From: PALSA-660 sp036508875
Lineage (GTDB): Bacteria > Actinomycetota > Coriobacteriia > Anaerosomatales > PALSA-660
Length of the DNA: 38,540 nt
Direction: 5' to 3'
Assembly (NCBI GenBank): GCA_036508875.1
Contig: DATCGP010000045.1
Coordinates: 1-38,540, forward strand
In this document: one piece after another, positions 1 through 8,455 of the stretch
Position numbering within the stretch: position 1 is the first letter of the stretch
How the letters are laid out: every line of letters starts with the position of its first letter
The notes under the pieces: generated by a model
Database searches by the model: none
What the model saw: the letters and a program-made list of their open reading frames with translations, nothing else
Told to the model about the DNA's origin: nothing
Program-made: the position numbers and the translations under genes

Positions 1-37
1 GGCGTCCCTCGGCCTGTACTGAGCCGGACGGCCGAGC

Positions 38-67
38 GCGCCCCCCGAGGCGAGGAGCCTCTGGCGC
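38..67 (+). terminator. Possible hairpin terminator of an upstream gene
   Basis: GAGGC (47-51) pairs with GCCTC (57-61) around a 5-nt loop. GCGCC (38-42) can pair with GGCGC (63-67), leaving four unpaired C. No T-tract follows. A frame ending in TGA at 20-22 could be the tail of a gene lying outside the window, but six codons are too few to identify it. Confidence 0.35.
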
Positions 68-69
68 CG

Positions 70-78
70 TGCTACAGT
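70..78 (+). promoter_or_regulatory. Putative extended -10 promoter for prfA
   Basis: TGC-TACAGT is an extended -10 element about 65 bp before the prfA start. No convincing -35 lies 16-18 bp upstream. It belongs to a set of TGN-TAnnnT elements ahead of several genes in this window. Confidence 0.4.
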
Positions 79-142
79 AGCCGCGACCACACCCCGGCGC
101 CGCTCCTCGGTCGCTGTGCAACAACACGAAGGAACACCCCCC

Positions 143-1210
143 ATGCGCGAGAAGCTCGAACAGATACTGGCCTCCTACGACGAGCTGACGGCGCGTCTGG
201 CCGACCCTGTCGTCATGGAGGACCAGAAGGAGTACGCCCGCCTTGCGCGCGAGCACCGTGCCCGCCAGCCGCTGGCGGAGAAGGCGCGGGAGTACGTCAC
301 CGCCGTCGACGAGCTCGAGTCCTCGAAGGAGATGCTGCGCGCTGAGGCCGACCCCGATCTCAAGGAGATGGCATCGGAGGAGATCAAGTCGATCGAAGCC
401 AGGCTTCCCGAGCTCGAGGAAGAGCTCAAGGTCATGATGCTGCCGGGCGACCCGAACGACGACAAGGACATCATCGTCGAGATCCGAGGTGGCGCGGGCG
501 GTGACGAAGCGGCGCTGTTCGCGGGCGACCTCTGCCGCATGTACCTGCGCTACGCAGACAGCCAGAAGTGGAAATACGAGGAGATCGACGCGAGCGAGTC
601 GGAGAGCGGCGGCTACAAGGAAGTCTCGTTCCGCATCCGCGGCGACAAGGTCTACTCGAAGATGAAGTTCGAGTCAGGCGTGCACCGCGTCCAGCGTGTC
701 CCGGCCACCGAGGCCCAGGGCCGGATCCACACCTCCACCGCCACCGTCGCGGTGCTCCCCGAAGTGGACGAGGTCGAGGTCGAGCTGAACTTGAGCGACC
801 TGCGCGTCGACGTGTACCGGTCGTCCGGCCCGGGTGGACAGTCGGTCAACACCACCGACTCTGCCGTGCGCATCACCCATCTGCCCACCGGCACGGTGGT
901 CCAGTCCCAGAACCAGAAGAGCCAGCTGCAGAACAAGGAGGCGGCCATGCGCGTTCTGCGCGCCCGTCTCTACGAGGTGCAGCTCGAGAAGCAGCAGGCG
1001 GAGCAGGGCGCCGCTCGCCGCAGCCAGATCGGCTCGGGCGACCGCGCCGAGAAGATCCGCACCTACAACTACCCGCAGGACCGCATCACCGACCACCGCA
1101 TCGGACTGACCGTGCACAACATCCCCGGCGTCATGGCCGGCGCCCTGGATCCGCTGGTCGAGGGGCTCGTGGCGGCCGACCGCGCGGAGCGCCTGGCGGC
1201 GGTGGTCTAG
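143..1210 (+). CDS. prfA: Peptide chain release factor 1
   Basis: Class I release factor that reads UAA and UAG and triggers peptidyl-tRNA hydrolysis on the ribosome. The 355-residue product has the usual family length. The catalytic GGQ is at residues 231-233 within SSGPGGQSVN. A PAT tripeptide at 187-189 fits the stop-codon-reading PxT motif of RF1; RF2 would carry SPF. The ATG at 143 is preferred over an in-frame GTG at 116 because AAGGA lies about 9 nt upstream of it. The next gene, prmC, encodes the methyltransferase that modifies the GGQ glutamine and starts 3 nt after this stop, so the two are almost certainly cotranscribed. Confidence 0.97.
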   Translation: MREKLEQILASYDELTARLADPVVMEDQKEYARLAREHRARQPLAEKAREYVTAVDELESSKEMLRAEADPDLKEMASEEIKSIEARLPELEEELKVMMLPGDPNDDKDIIVEIRGGAGGDEAALFAGDLCRMYLRYADSQKWKYEEIDASESESGGYKEVSFRIRGDKVYSKMKFESGVHRVQRVPATEAQGRIHTSTATVAVLPEVDEVEVELNLSDLRVDVYRSSGPGGQSVNTTDSAVRITHLPTGTVVQSQNQKSQLQNKEAAMRVLRARLYEVQLEKQQAEQGAARRSQIGSGDRAEKIRTYNYPQDRITDHRIGLTVHNIPGVMAGALDPLVEGLVAADRAERLAAVV

Positions 1211-1213
1211 CGC

Positions 1214-2122
1214 ATGGCCGCCCCGCAGTCCACAGGGGGGCGGCGCGAGGACCGCGCGTGGACGGTCGCGGACGCGCTCGCCTGGACCGTCGACTACTTC
1301 ACCCGCAAAGAGGTCGAGAACCCGCGCCGCAGCGCGGAATGGCTGCTGTCCGCGGCCACCGGCCTCAGCCGCATCGAGCTGTACGCGCACTTCGACCGTC
1401 CGCTGACCGAGGCGGAGCGCGCCGAGTTCCGCAGCGCCATCGAGCGTCGGGCCACCGGTGAGCCGCTGCAGTACGTGACCGGCGAGATGCCGTTCCGGCA
1501 CCTCGTGCTCCAGGTCAAGCCGGGTGTCTTCATCCCGCGCCCGGAGACCGAGGTGCTCGTCGATGCCGTGCTCGAGCACCTCGACCGCATCGGGGGGGAC
1601 CAGCCGGCGGTGCTCGACCTGTGCACCGGGTCGGGCGCGATCGCGGTCTCGATCGCGTACGAGCGCCCGGGCGTGCGCGTCCACGCGACCGAGATCGTGC
1701 CCGCCACGGCCGAGGTGGCGCGCGAGAACGCACGGCGCGCGGGCGTCGAGGACCGTGTCACCGTCCTTGACGGCGACCTGTTCGGTCCCGTTCCCGCGGG
1801 ACTGCGCGGCGCGTTCGACGTGGTCGTCTCGAACCCGCCCTACATCCCCACCGCCGACATGGCGGGGCTGCCGACGGAAGTGGGCGGCTTCGAGCCTCGG
1901 GTCGCCCTCGACGGCGGCGCTGACGGCATGGACGTCGTGCGCCGGATAGCGGAGGACGCGCAGGGCTGGCTGAAGCCGGGCGGTGTTGTTGTGGTGGAGA
2001 CCGACACTTCCTGCGCGAAAGAGGCTGCGCGCGTCCTTTCCAGGTGGTATGAAGGGGTAGAGGTGAGGAAAGACCTCACCGGACGGGACCGCATCGCGTT
2101 CGGCATCAGACGGGAGGCTTGA
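1214..2122 (+). CDS. prmC: Release factor glutamine N5-methyltransferase
   Basis: SAM-dependent enzyme that methylates the glutamine of the GGQ motif in release factors. The N-terminal helical substrate-binding domain covers about residues 15-100. The Rossmann methyltransferase domain has motif I DLCTGSGA (135-142) and the diagnostic NPPY (207-210), which positions the target amide. At 302 residues it is slightly longer than the typical 280, mostly from a polar N-terminus. It is placed directly downstream of its substrate gene prfA, which supports the specific call. Its stop lies just ahead of the next start, within a tight operon. Confidence 0.95.
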   Translation: MAAPQSTGGRREDRAWTVADALAWTVDYFTRKEVENPRRSAEWLLSAATGLSRIELYAHFDRPLTEAERAEFRSAIERRATGEPLQYVTGEMPFRHLVLQVKPGVFIPRPETEVLVDAVLEHLDRIGGDQPAVLDLCTGSGAIAVSIAYERPGVRVHATEIVPATAEVARENARRAGVEDRVTVLDGDLFGPVPAGLRGAFDVVVSNPPYIPTADMAGLPTEVGGFEPRVALDGGADGMDVVRRIAEDAQGWLKPGGVVVVETDTSCAKEAARVLSRWYEGVEVRKDLTGRDRIAFGIRREA

Positions 2123-2127
2123 TAGCG

Positions 2128-2769
2128 ATGAGCAAGGTCATCCATATCGATCCGGAGGCACCTTCGGCCGAAGCCATAAACTTGGCGGCTTCGGTGCTCC
2201 GGGACGGCGGGATCGTCATTTTCCCGACCGAAACCGTGTACGGCATCGGAGCCGCTGCGACGTCATGCATCGGCCCGCAGGAGATCATCGACATCAAGAT
2301 GCGTCCGGCCTCCAAGCCCCTCCCGTGGCTCGTGGAGACAGACGACGCGCTCGACACGTACGGCATGGAGGTCCCTGAGTACGCGCACCGGCTCGCGGCG
2401 CACTTCTGGCCCGGTCCCCTTTCTCTCGTGGTCAAGGCCAGCGCGCGGGTCAGCAAGGACTTCACGGACAGCCGCGGCACCGTGGCGCTCCGCGCGCCCG
2501 ATCACGAGGTCGTGCAGGAGCTCATCAAGGCGAGCGGCGGCCCGATCATCACCACGTCCGCCAACACGTCGGGCAAGCACGCACCGACGTCGTTCGACGA
2601 GCTGGAGAGCCGCATCGTCGCAGCGGCGGACCTCACGCTCGATGGCGGAGAGACCAAGCACGGCATCGCATCCACCGTCGTGGACTGCACCGGACTGGTG
2701 CCTGTCATCCTGCGCGACGGGGCGATCCCGGCAGACGAGATCGCCGCGGTCGCGATGCCGGACGCGTAG
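2128..2769 (+). CDS. L-threonylcarbamoyladenylate synthase (TsaC/Sua5, YrdC domain)
   Basis: Makes threonylcarbamoyl-AMP from threonine, bicarbonate and ATP, the first step of the t6A37 modification of ANN-decoding tRNAs. The YrdC-type fold is recognised from GGIVIFPTETVYGIGA near the N-terminus, KxRP-like KMRPASKPLPWLV, and SANTSGKHAPTS later. The 213-residue product has only the YrdC domain, so it is TsaC-like and lacks the Sua5 C-terminal domain. ATG at 2128 is chosen because GGGAGG (2112-2117) sits 10 nt upstream. An in-frame TTG at 2119 would overlap prmC. A strong GC hairpin follows the stop. Confidence 0.92.
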   Translation: MSKVIHIDPEAPSAEAINLAASVLRDGGIVIFPTETVYGIGAAATSCIGPQEIIDIKMRPASKPLPWLVETDDALDTYGMEVPEYAHRLAAHFWPGPLSLVVKASARVSKDFTDSRGTVALRAPDHEVVQELIKASGGPIITTSANTSGKHAPTSFDELESRIVAAADLTLDGGETKHGIASTVVDCTGLVPVILRDGAIPADEIAAVAMPDA

Positions 2770-2796
2770 ACGTTCTCCAAGCGTGGCTTGAGCGAT

Positions 2797-2826
2797 GACG
2801 GGGCGCCCTTGGTGGGGCGCCCCGTC
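2797..2826 (+). terminator. Strong GC hairpin after the tsaC-type gene
   Basis: A perfect 12-bp stem (2797-2808 with 2815-2826, GACGGGGCGCCC and its complement) encloses the 6-nt loop TTGGTG. No T-tract follows, and a -10-like TACAAT starts only 4 nt downstream. It could therefore be a terminator, or a structure at the promoter of the next gene. Confidence 0.65.
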
Positions 2827-2830
2827 GCGG

Positions 2831-2836
2831 TACAAT
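2831..2836 (+). promoter_or_regulatory. Putative -10 box for rpiB-glyA
   Basis: TACAAT lies 47 bp before the rpiB start and directly after the hairpin. The place a -35 would occupy lies inside the hairpin, with no clear consensus. Together they look like a transcription unit boundary. Confidence 0.45.
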
Positions 2837-2882
2837 CCACCCGTTCGAGCGCTCGGGCTCGTCCACACGAAAGGTGACGGGC

Positions 2883-3347
2883 GTGAGGATCCACATCGGT
2901 GCCGACCATGCGGGCTTCGCGCTGAAACAGTCCGTGAAGGACCACCTCGTGTGTTCGGGCCACGACGTCACGGACGTCGGGGCCTTCTCTGAGGAGTCCG
3001 TCGACTATCCGGTCATCGCCGAGAAGGTCGGGCGCGCGGTCGCGGACGGCGAGGCTGACCGCGGCGTCCTGGTGTGCGGGACCGGGCTCGGGATGGCGAT
3101 CGCCGCCAACAAGGTGAACGGCGTGCGCGCGGTCCAGATCAACACGCCCGCGTTCGCCGAGATGTCCCGCCGCCACAACGATGCGAACGTGGTCACGCTC
3201 GCGGGCCGCTCCATCGGCCCCGACGAGGCGTTCCCGATCGTCGACGCGTTCTTGGCCACCGATTTCGAGGGCGACCGGCATCAGCGCCGGGTCGACCAGA
3301 TCTCGGCGATCGAGGCCGCCAACCCGTGCACGCCGCCGTCCGTCTGA
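2883..3347 (+). CDS. rpiB: Ribose-5-phosphate isomerase B
   Basis: Interconverts ribose 5-phosphate and ribulose 5-phosphate in the pentose phosphate pathway. The 154-residue LacAB/RpiB-fold protein begins RIHIGADHAGF and has the catalytic cysteine in VLVCGTGLGM (about C65). The SRRHNDANVV stretch holds the ring-opening and phosphate-binding residues. GTG at 2883 is preferred over GTG at 2874 because AAAGG (2870-2874) overlaps the earlier codon and sits about 8 nt before the later one. Sugar-phosphate isomerases of this family can also act on allose or galactose phosphates, but the context and motifs favour RpiB. glyA follows after 22 nt. Confidence 0.93.
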   Translation: MRIHIGADHAGFALKQSVKDHLVCSGHDVTDVGAFSEESVDYPVIAEKVGRAVADGEADRGVLVCGTGLGMAIAANKVNGVRAVQINTPAFAEMSRRHNDANVVTLAGRSIGPDEAFPIVDAFLATDFEGDRHQRRVDQISAIEAANPCTPPSV

Positions 3348-3369
3348 ACAAGAAAGGCACGTGAGCGCC

Positions 3370-4617
3370 ATGGCTTTCCGGTTCCTCGACTCCGCCGACC
3401 CCCAGGTCGCCGCCGCCTGCGCCGATGAGCTCGCCCGTCAGCGCTCGACGATCGAGCTCATCGCGTCGGAGAACTTCACGTCGCTCGCGGTGCTCGAAGC
3501 AGCCGGCACGGTGCTCACGAACAAGTACGCCGAGGGCCTGCCCGGCAAGCGCTACTACGGCGGTTGCGAGAAGGTCGACGTGATCGAGAACATCGCCCGG
3601 GACCGGGTGAAGGAGCTCTTCGGCGCCGACCACGCCAACGTCCAGCCGCACGCGGGCGCACAGGCCAACATGGCGGTCTACTTCGCGGCGCTGATGCCCG
3701 GCGACACGGTGCTCGGGATGAACCTGGCCATGGGCGGCCACCTCACCCATGGGTCTCCCGTCAACTTCTCCGGCAAGTGGTTCAACGTCGTGCCGTACGG
3801 CCTCGACATGGAGACCGAGACGATCGACTACGACGAGATGGAACGCCTGGCCGTCGAACACAAGCCGAAGATGATCATCGCCGGGGCGAGCGCCTACCCC
3901 CGCATCATCGACTTCCCCCGTTTCGCCGACGTCGCGAAGAAGGTCGGCGCCGTGCTGATGGTCGACATGGCGCACATCGCCGGGCTGGTGGCCACCGGTG
4001 CGCATCCGTCACCGGTGCCCTATGCGGACTTCGTGACCTCCACTTCGCACAAGACACTGCGCGGACCGCGCAGCGGGTTCGTGCTGTGCAAGGAGGAGTG
4101 GGCCGCCAAGCTCGACAAGGCGGTGTTCCCGGGCCTGCAGGGCGGCCCGCTCGAGCACATCATCGCGGCCAAGGCCGTCGCCTTCGGCGAGGCGAGGCAG
4201 CCGTCTTTCACGACCTACATCGACCAGGTCGTCCTGAACGCCCGGGTCATGGGCGAGGCGATGGTCGGGCGCGGATTGCGCCTCGTATCGGGCGGGACCG
4301 ACAACCACCTCGTGCTCGTGGACCTGCGCGCGGCCGACATCACCGGCAAGGACGCGGAGCACCTGCTCGAGGACTGCGGTATCACGGTGAACAAGAACGC
4401 CATCCCGAACGACCCCCAGTCGCCGTTCGTCACGAGCGGCATCCGCGTCGGTTCGCCCGCGATCACGACCCGCGGGTTCGACGAGAAGGACGCACGCGAG
4501 GTGGGGGAGCTCGTCGCCGCAGCGATCTTCGGCCGCGACGACGAGGCGGAGCTCGGCCGCGTGCGCACCCGCGTGCGCGAGCTGGTCGAAGCTCACCCGC
4601 TCTACCCCGAGCTGTGA
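3370..4617 (+). CDS. glyA: Serine hydroxymethyltransferase
   Basis: PLP enzyme that converts serine and tetrahydrofolate to glycine and 5,10-methylene-THF, the main source of one-carbon units. The 415-residue product has the standard length. Visible motifs include ELIASENFTS near the N-terminus, the PLP lysine K228 in TSTSHKTLRGPRSGF, and DMAHIAGLVA. ATG at 3370 gives the usual N-terminus. An in-frame GTG at 3361 is also possible, since AAAGG lies only about 4 nt before it. The one-carbon product links it to thymidylate synthesis, consistent with the pyrimidine genes downstream. Confidence 0.96.
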   Translation: MAFRFLDSADPQVAAACADELARQRSTIELIASENFTSLAVLEAAGTVLTNKYAEGLPGKRYYGGCEKVDVIENIARDRVKELFGADHANVQPHAGAQANMAVYFAALMPGDTVLGMNLAMGGHLTHGSPVNFSGKWFNVVPYGLDMETETIDYDEMERLAVEHKPKMIIAGASAYPRIIDFPRFADVAKKVGAVLMVDMAHIAGLVATGAHPSPVPYADFVTSTSHKTLRGPRSGFVLCKEEWAAKLDKAVFPGLQGGPLEHIIAAKAVAFGEARQPSFTTYIDQVVLNARVMGEAMVGRGLRLVSGGTDNHLVLVDLRAADITGKDAEHLLEDCGITVNKNAIPNDPQSPFVTSGIRVGSPAITTRGFDEKDAREVGELVAAAIFGRDDEAELGRVRTRVRELVEAHPLYPEL

Positions 4618-4686
4618 TGTAAGGTTCACGAGGAGCGCGAAGGCTGCAGCCATCGCTTTGACGGGTCGCTGAAAAGGAGACGTGGG

Positions 4687-5325
4687 ATGCGGTACGCGCA
4701 CAACGTGACGGTGGTGGACCACCCGCTCGTCCAGCACAAGCTCTCCGTACTGCGTGACATCCGCACCGGTCCCAAGGAGTTCCGGGAGCTGGTCAGCGAG
4801 CTGGCGCAGCTGATGGCGTACGAGGCGACCCGCGAGTTCCAGCTCGCGGAATCGACGGTCACGACGCCCATCTGCGAGACCACCACCAAGGTGCTCGCCG
4901 GCAAGAAGGTCGCCATCGTGCCGATCCTGCGCGCCGGTCTCGGCATGGTCGACGGCATCCTGTCGCTCATCCCGGCGGCCAAGATCGGGCACATCGGCCT
5001 GTACCGCGACCCCAAGACGCTCCAGCCGGTCGAGTACTACTGCAAGCTGCCGGAGGACATCGGAGACCGTGACGTCATGATCGTCGACCCGATGCTCGCG
5101 ACGGGAGGATCCGCCTCCGCGGCGATCCAGTTCCTCCGTGACCGCGGCGCCCGGTCGATCCGGCTGCTGTCGATCATCGCCGCCCCGGAGGGCATCGCTG
5201 CGGTCGTCAAGGCGGACCCGCACGCGCAGGTCTACGTCTGCGCCGTGGACAGCCACCTGAACGACCACGGCTACATCGTCCCCGGGCTCGGCGACGCCGG
5301 CGACCGCCTCTTCGGCACTCTGTGA
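4687..5325 (+). CDS. upp: Uracil phosphoribosyltransferase
   Basis: Salvage enzyme that makes UMP from uracil and PRPP. The 212-residue type I PRTase has the PRPP-binding loop in VDPMLATGGSASAA and the uracil-binding C-terminal loop around GYIVPGLGDAGDRLFG, which ends one residue before the C-terminus as in typical Upp. An AAAAGGAG ribosome binding site lies about 8 nt before the ATG. The 69-nt gap from glyA shows no clear hairpin, so readthrough is possible. A pyrimidine nucleotide enzyme follows 13 nt downstream. Confidence 0.96.
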   Translation: MRYAHNVTVVDHPLVQHKLSVLRDIRTGPKEFRELVSELAQLMAYEATREFQLAESTVTTPICETTTKVLAGKKVAIVPILRAGLGMVDGILSLIPAAKIGHIGLYRDPKTLQPVEYYCKLPEDIGDRDVMIVDPMLATGGSASAAIQFLRDRGARSIRLLSIIAAPEGIAAVVKADPHAQVYVCAVDSHLNDHGYIVPGLGDAGDRLFGTL

Positions 5326-5338
5326 AGGCGGGGAGAGC

Positions 5339-5797
5339 GTGATCGACAGACCCAGCTGGGACGCCTACTTCATGACGATCGCGTACGAGGTCTCGACGCG
5401 GTCGACCTGCCTGCGGCGACGCTGCGGCGCGGTGATCGTGAAGGACCGCCGCATGCTCGCAACGGGCTACAACGGGACGCCCAAGGGGCTTCGCCACTGC
5501 GAAGAGGTGGGGTGCCTTCGCGAGCAGCGCGGGATCGCCTCCGGTTCGCATCATGAGCTGTGCCGTGGGATCCACGCCGAGCAGAACGCGGTGGTGCAGG
5601 CGGCGCTGTATGGGGTCGCCATCGGCGGCTCGATGATCTACACCACCACCCAGCCGTGCGTGCAATGCGCCAAGATCCTGATCAACGCGGGCATCACCGA
5701 GATCGTCTACGCCGAGGCGTACCCGGACGAGCTGTCCGAGGAGATGCTCGCGGAATCCGGCGTCGCGCGGCGCCTGTACGTGCCCGCGGGCTGCTGA
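5339..5797 (+). CDS. dCMP deaminase (ComEB-like zinc deaminase)
   Basis: Predicted to deaminate dCMP to dUMP, feeding thymidylate synthesis. The 152-residue cytidine/deoxycytidylate deaminase fold shows the zinc site HAE (79-81, with E81 as proton shuttle) and PCVQC (106-110). A CX20C-type HCEEVGCLREQ region upstream is typical of dCMP deaminases with a second metal site. The start is GTG at 5339, preceded by GGGGAGA. It lies between upp and the WecA-type gene in a tight run. In Firmicutes this family is called ComEB, but no competence operon is present here. Confidence 0.92.
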   Translation: MIDRPSWDAYFMTIAYEVSTRSTCLRRRCGAVIVKDRRMLATGYNGTPKGLRHCEEVGCLREQRGIASGSHHELCRGIHAEQNAVVQAALYGVAIGGSMIYTTTQPCVQCAKILINAGITEIVYAEAYPDELSEEMLAESGVARRLYVPAGC

Positions 5798-5807
5798 GCG
5801 TGCGGAC

Positions 5808-6938
5808 ATGCCGTTGATCCCCGTCCCGATCCAGGCACCCACCGTCATCCACGTCCTTCTGCTCATGGTGGTCGCGATAGCAGCGACGCTCGCTGTCACA
5901 CCGGTCGTGCGGGACCTGAGTATCCGCGCCAAGCTCATGGACAAGCCCGGGGCCCGCAAGGTGCACACGACCGCGGTACCGCGGTTGGGCGGCATCGGGA
6001 TCATGGCGGGCTTCACGGCGGCGATGCTCGTCGAGCTGGCCGGGGAGCAGTGGCTCGGGTGGCCGGGGGTGCTGCTGCTCGGCGACGGCCAGGTGCTGGG
6101 AACCACTTTCGGCGTCGCTGTGGTCTTCTTTGTCGGCCTTGTCGACGACCTCCGTGGGATGAGGGCCCGCACGAAGTTCGCCGGGCAGCTTCTCGCCGCG
6201 GTGGTGACGATATCGTTCGGGCTCAAGATCGACTTCTTCGCCAACCCGTTCGGCGGCGGGCGCCTGCCCCTGGACTGGCTCGGCTACCCGCTGACCGCGC
6301 TTTGGCTGGTCGGCTTCGCGAACGTGTTCAACCTCATCGACGGGCTCGACGGGCTCGCCGCCGGCGTCGCGGCGATCGCGGCCGCGAGCTTCCTCGCACT
6401 CGCGATGGATATGAACCAGGCGATCGCAGCCGTGCTGGCGGTGGGGGTCATCGGCGGCTGCATCGGCTTCCTGAGGTACAACTTCAACCCCGCGTCGATC
6501 TACATGGGCGACTCGGGGGCGCTGTCGATCGGCTTCGCGCTCGGGTGTGTATCGCTCACCGGTGTCATGAAGTCGGCGGCCGCCATCTCCTTGGTCGCAC
6601 CGTTGCTGATCATCGGGGTACCGCTGTTCGACACCGCCAGCGCGATCATCCGGCGGCGGATGCACGGACGCCCGATACACGAGGCTGACAACGGCCACAT
6701 CCATCACCGCCTGCTGCACCGTGGGTTCAGCCAGCGTCAGACGGTGCTGCTCATCTACGCCTGGTCGGCTGCGCTGGCGGTCGGCGGCTACGCCATGCGC
6801 GATGAGATCCTCCCGTCGCCACTCGCGCGCCTCGCGGTGCTCACGTTCCTCCTCGGTCTTTCGGTGCTCCTTGCGAGGCGCCTTGGTCTTTTCAGCGCGG
6901 CGCGCGTGCACGGCGACGGGGTCAACCCTCGGGACTGA
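5808..6938 (+). CDS. Undecaprenyl-phosphate GlcNAc-1-phosphate transferase (WecA/TagO family)
   Basis: Integral membrane enzyme that transfers a sugar-1-phosphate, normally GlcNAc-1-P from UDP-GlcNAc, to undecaprenyl phosphate. This step starts assembly of teichoic acids or other wall polymers. The 376-residue polytopic protein shows the family motifs: LVDD (111-114), NVFNLIDGLDGLAAG (172-186), YMGDSGALSIGF, and the cytoplasmic GHIHHRLLH loop (296-304). The last is diagnostic for the UDP-HexNAc branch as opposed to MraY. The CDP-glycerol polymer locus and LCP ligase in the same window suggest that its product primes a wall polymer. Confidence 0.92.
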   Translation: MPLIPVPIQAPTVIHVLLLMVVAIAATLAVTPVVRDLSIRAKLMDKPGARKVHTTAVPRLGGIGIMAGFTAAMLVELAGEQWLGWPGVLLLGDGQVLGTTFGVAVVFFVGLVDDLRGMRARTKFAGQLLAAVVTISFGLKIDFFANPFGGGRLPLDWLGYPLTALWLVGFANVFNLIDGLDGLAAGVAAIAAASFLALAMDMNQAIAAVLAVGVIGGCIGFLRYNFNPASIYMGDSGALSIGFALGCVSLTGVMKSAAAISLVAPLLIIGVPLFDTASAIIRRRMHGRPIHEADNGHIHHRLLHRGFSQRQTVLLIYAWSAALAVGGYAMRDEILPSPLARLAVLTFLLGLSVLLARRLGLFSAARVHGDGVNPRD

Positions 6939-6990
6939 GCCCGTCTCGCCAACATCCCCCTCTACGGTGTCGCTCGCGCTGCGTGGCGTC

Positions 6991-7018
6991 TTGCGCCTCC
7001 GGGCATATGCTGTAACAT
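6991..7018 (+). promoter_or_regulatory. Putative promoter of the ATP synthase operon
   Basis: TTGCGC (6991-6996) and TAACAT (7013-7018) are separated by 16 bp in the 240-bp gap before the AtpI-position gene. The same pair of boxes, with a longer spacer, occurs upstream of the lipoprotein gene at 34612. Confidence 0.45.
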
Positions 7019-7178
7019 GGGCGCGCTTTCGGAGACACCCCCCGGTCTTCGAGCGACTTCCCGGTCTGCGCCGTTGTGAGACCCCGATCATGCGGTCGGG
7101 ATCGTTGATTGTGGCGCAACCGCCGGTCTGTCCGCTTCCACCCCGGGCGCTCACGCGAAGAGGGTGTCGCAAGCGTAG
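7019..7178 (+). other. Leader of the ATP synthase operon
   Basis: About 160 nt between the putative promoter and the first gene. TGCGCC (7067-7072) can pair with GGCGCA (7113-7118), enclosing a smaller CCCGA/TCGGG hairpin. CCGGTCT occurs both at 7061 and near 7122. It may be a folded 5' leader. No known riboswitch was recognised. Confidence 0.3.
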
Positions 7179-7541
7179 ATGGATCGAAGGGACCTGAGGA
7201 CACTGGGCCTGCCTGCCGCGTCGGACATCGTCGCCTTCTTCGGCGGCCCCCTCGTCGCCGGCGTGCTCGGGATCGTGCTCGGTGCGGGCATCCTCGCGCT
7301 GACCGCGATGGGAGTCAGGTCGTTCACTCCTGAAACGCTCGAGGTTGGCGCGATGCGTGCTGTCGCGATGCTCGTGTTGGGGCTCTTCATCGCTTTCGCG
7401 GGCCTGCTCGTGTACTACCTGTTCGTCCGGCCCGGGCTGGTCGCGTTCGGCCTGGGCCTTGCCGCCGGGTTCGTCGTCCCGGCGACGGTCGCCCTGTTCC
7501 GCATGTCAGTCGTCACCAAGCCCTCGACCACCAGGAGGTAG
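7179..7541 (+). CDS. AtpI-position membrane protein of the ATP synthase operon
   Basis: A 120-residue protein with three or four hydrophobic segments, about residues 18-45 (possibly two helices), 61-83 and 87-108, and basic ends. It opens the atp operon, where many bacteria carry atpI or a similar small membrane protein proposed to help assemble the c-ring or to carry ions. Sequence similarity to AtpI is not obvious by eye, so the name rests on position and topology. Its stop codon lies within the ribosome-binding region of atpB, implying translational coupling. The start is ATG at 7179, and its own ribosome binding site is weak. Confidence 0.7.
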   Translation: MDRRDLRTLGLPAASDIVAFFGGPLVAGVLGIVLGAGILALTAMGVRSFTPETLEVGAMRAVAMLVLGLFIAFAGLLVYYLFVRPGLVAFGLGLAAGFVVPATVALFRMSVVTKPSTTRR

Positions 7542-7550
7542 TCGGTCCCC

Positions 7551-8348
7551 GTGGAGAACCTGGGTCCCGCCGTCACGAAGCTGCTCGAGGAGCTGAACCC
7601 GTTCGCGGTGTTCGGCCAGGGCGCCCCTGCCGGCCAAGAGCTCGCGAAGAACGCCGTCGTTCTCACGAACTACAGCTTCTTCCTCATCTGCGCGATCGCG
7701 CTGACCGCACTGTTCTTTTTCCTGGCGGCGCGCAAGATGTCGCTCGTGCCCAAGGGCATCGGCAACATCGGCGAGCTGGGCGTCGAATTCGTGCGCAACA
7801 ACATCGTGACCGACGTCATGGGTTCGGCGGGCGCCCCCTACCTGCCGTTCATCGTGACCGTGTTCTTCGCTGTACTGTTCAACAACTTCCTCGGCCTGAT
7901 CCCGGGGTTCAAGCCCGGCACCGGCACGCTCGGGACCACCTTCGGGTGGGGCATCATGGTCTTCGTGGTCTACAACTGGATCGGCTTCAAGAAGCATGGG
8001 TTCGTCGGGTATCTCAAGAGCTTCCTACCGTCCGGCACGCCGTGGTGGCTGGTCCCGCTGATCTACCCGCTCGAGATCATCAGCCACTTCCTTCGCCCGT
8101 TCACTCTGGGCGTCCGTCTCTACGCCAACATGTACGCGGGCCACATCGTGCTCGGCGTGTTCGGCATCTTCGTCGTGATGGTCGCGAGCGCGCTGAGCCC
8201 CGTCGGCGCGGTCGTCGGCGGCCTGTCGCTGATCATGCAGATCATCATGTACGCCTTCGAGGTGTTCGTGGCCTTCATCCAGGCGTACGTCTTCGCGATA
8301 CTCACCGCCGTGTACATGAACGGCGCCCTGCACGCAGGGGAGCACTAG
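7551..8348 (+). CDS. atpB: ATP synthase Fo subunit a
   Basis: Stator channel subunit that passes protons to and from the c-ring. The 265-residue polytopic protein has the essential arginine at about R189 in the conserved LGVRLYANMYAGH helix, and the preceding SHFLRPFT. The GTG start at 7551 is served by AGGAGG (7533-7538), which overlaps the upstream stop region. The gene order atpB-E-F-H-A-G-D-C that follows is the standard bacterial arrangement. Confidence 0.96.
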   Translation: MENLGPAVTKLLEELNPFAVFGQGAPAGQELAKNAVVLTNYSFFLICAIALTALFFFLAARKMSLVPKGIGNIGELGVEFVRNNIVTDVMGSAGAPYLPFIVTVFFAVLFNNFLGLIPGFKPGTGTLGTTFGWGIMVFVVYNWIGFKKHGFVGYLKSFLPSGTPWWLVPLIYPLEIISHFLRPFTLGVRLYANMYAGHIVLGVFGIFVVMVASALSPVGAVVGGLSLIMQIIMYAFEVFVAFIQAYVFAILTAVYMNGALHAGEH

Positions 8349-8455
8349 CGCATCGGCCCCAACGGCGGCCATCCGCGGCCGGCGTGAAGCACGCAGACGT
8401 ATTTCGGGTTAGGTTCGGGCCCCTCGATCGGGACCCGGTGACAAGAGGAGGAACT

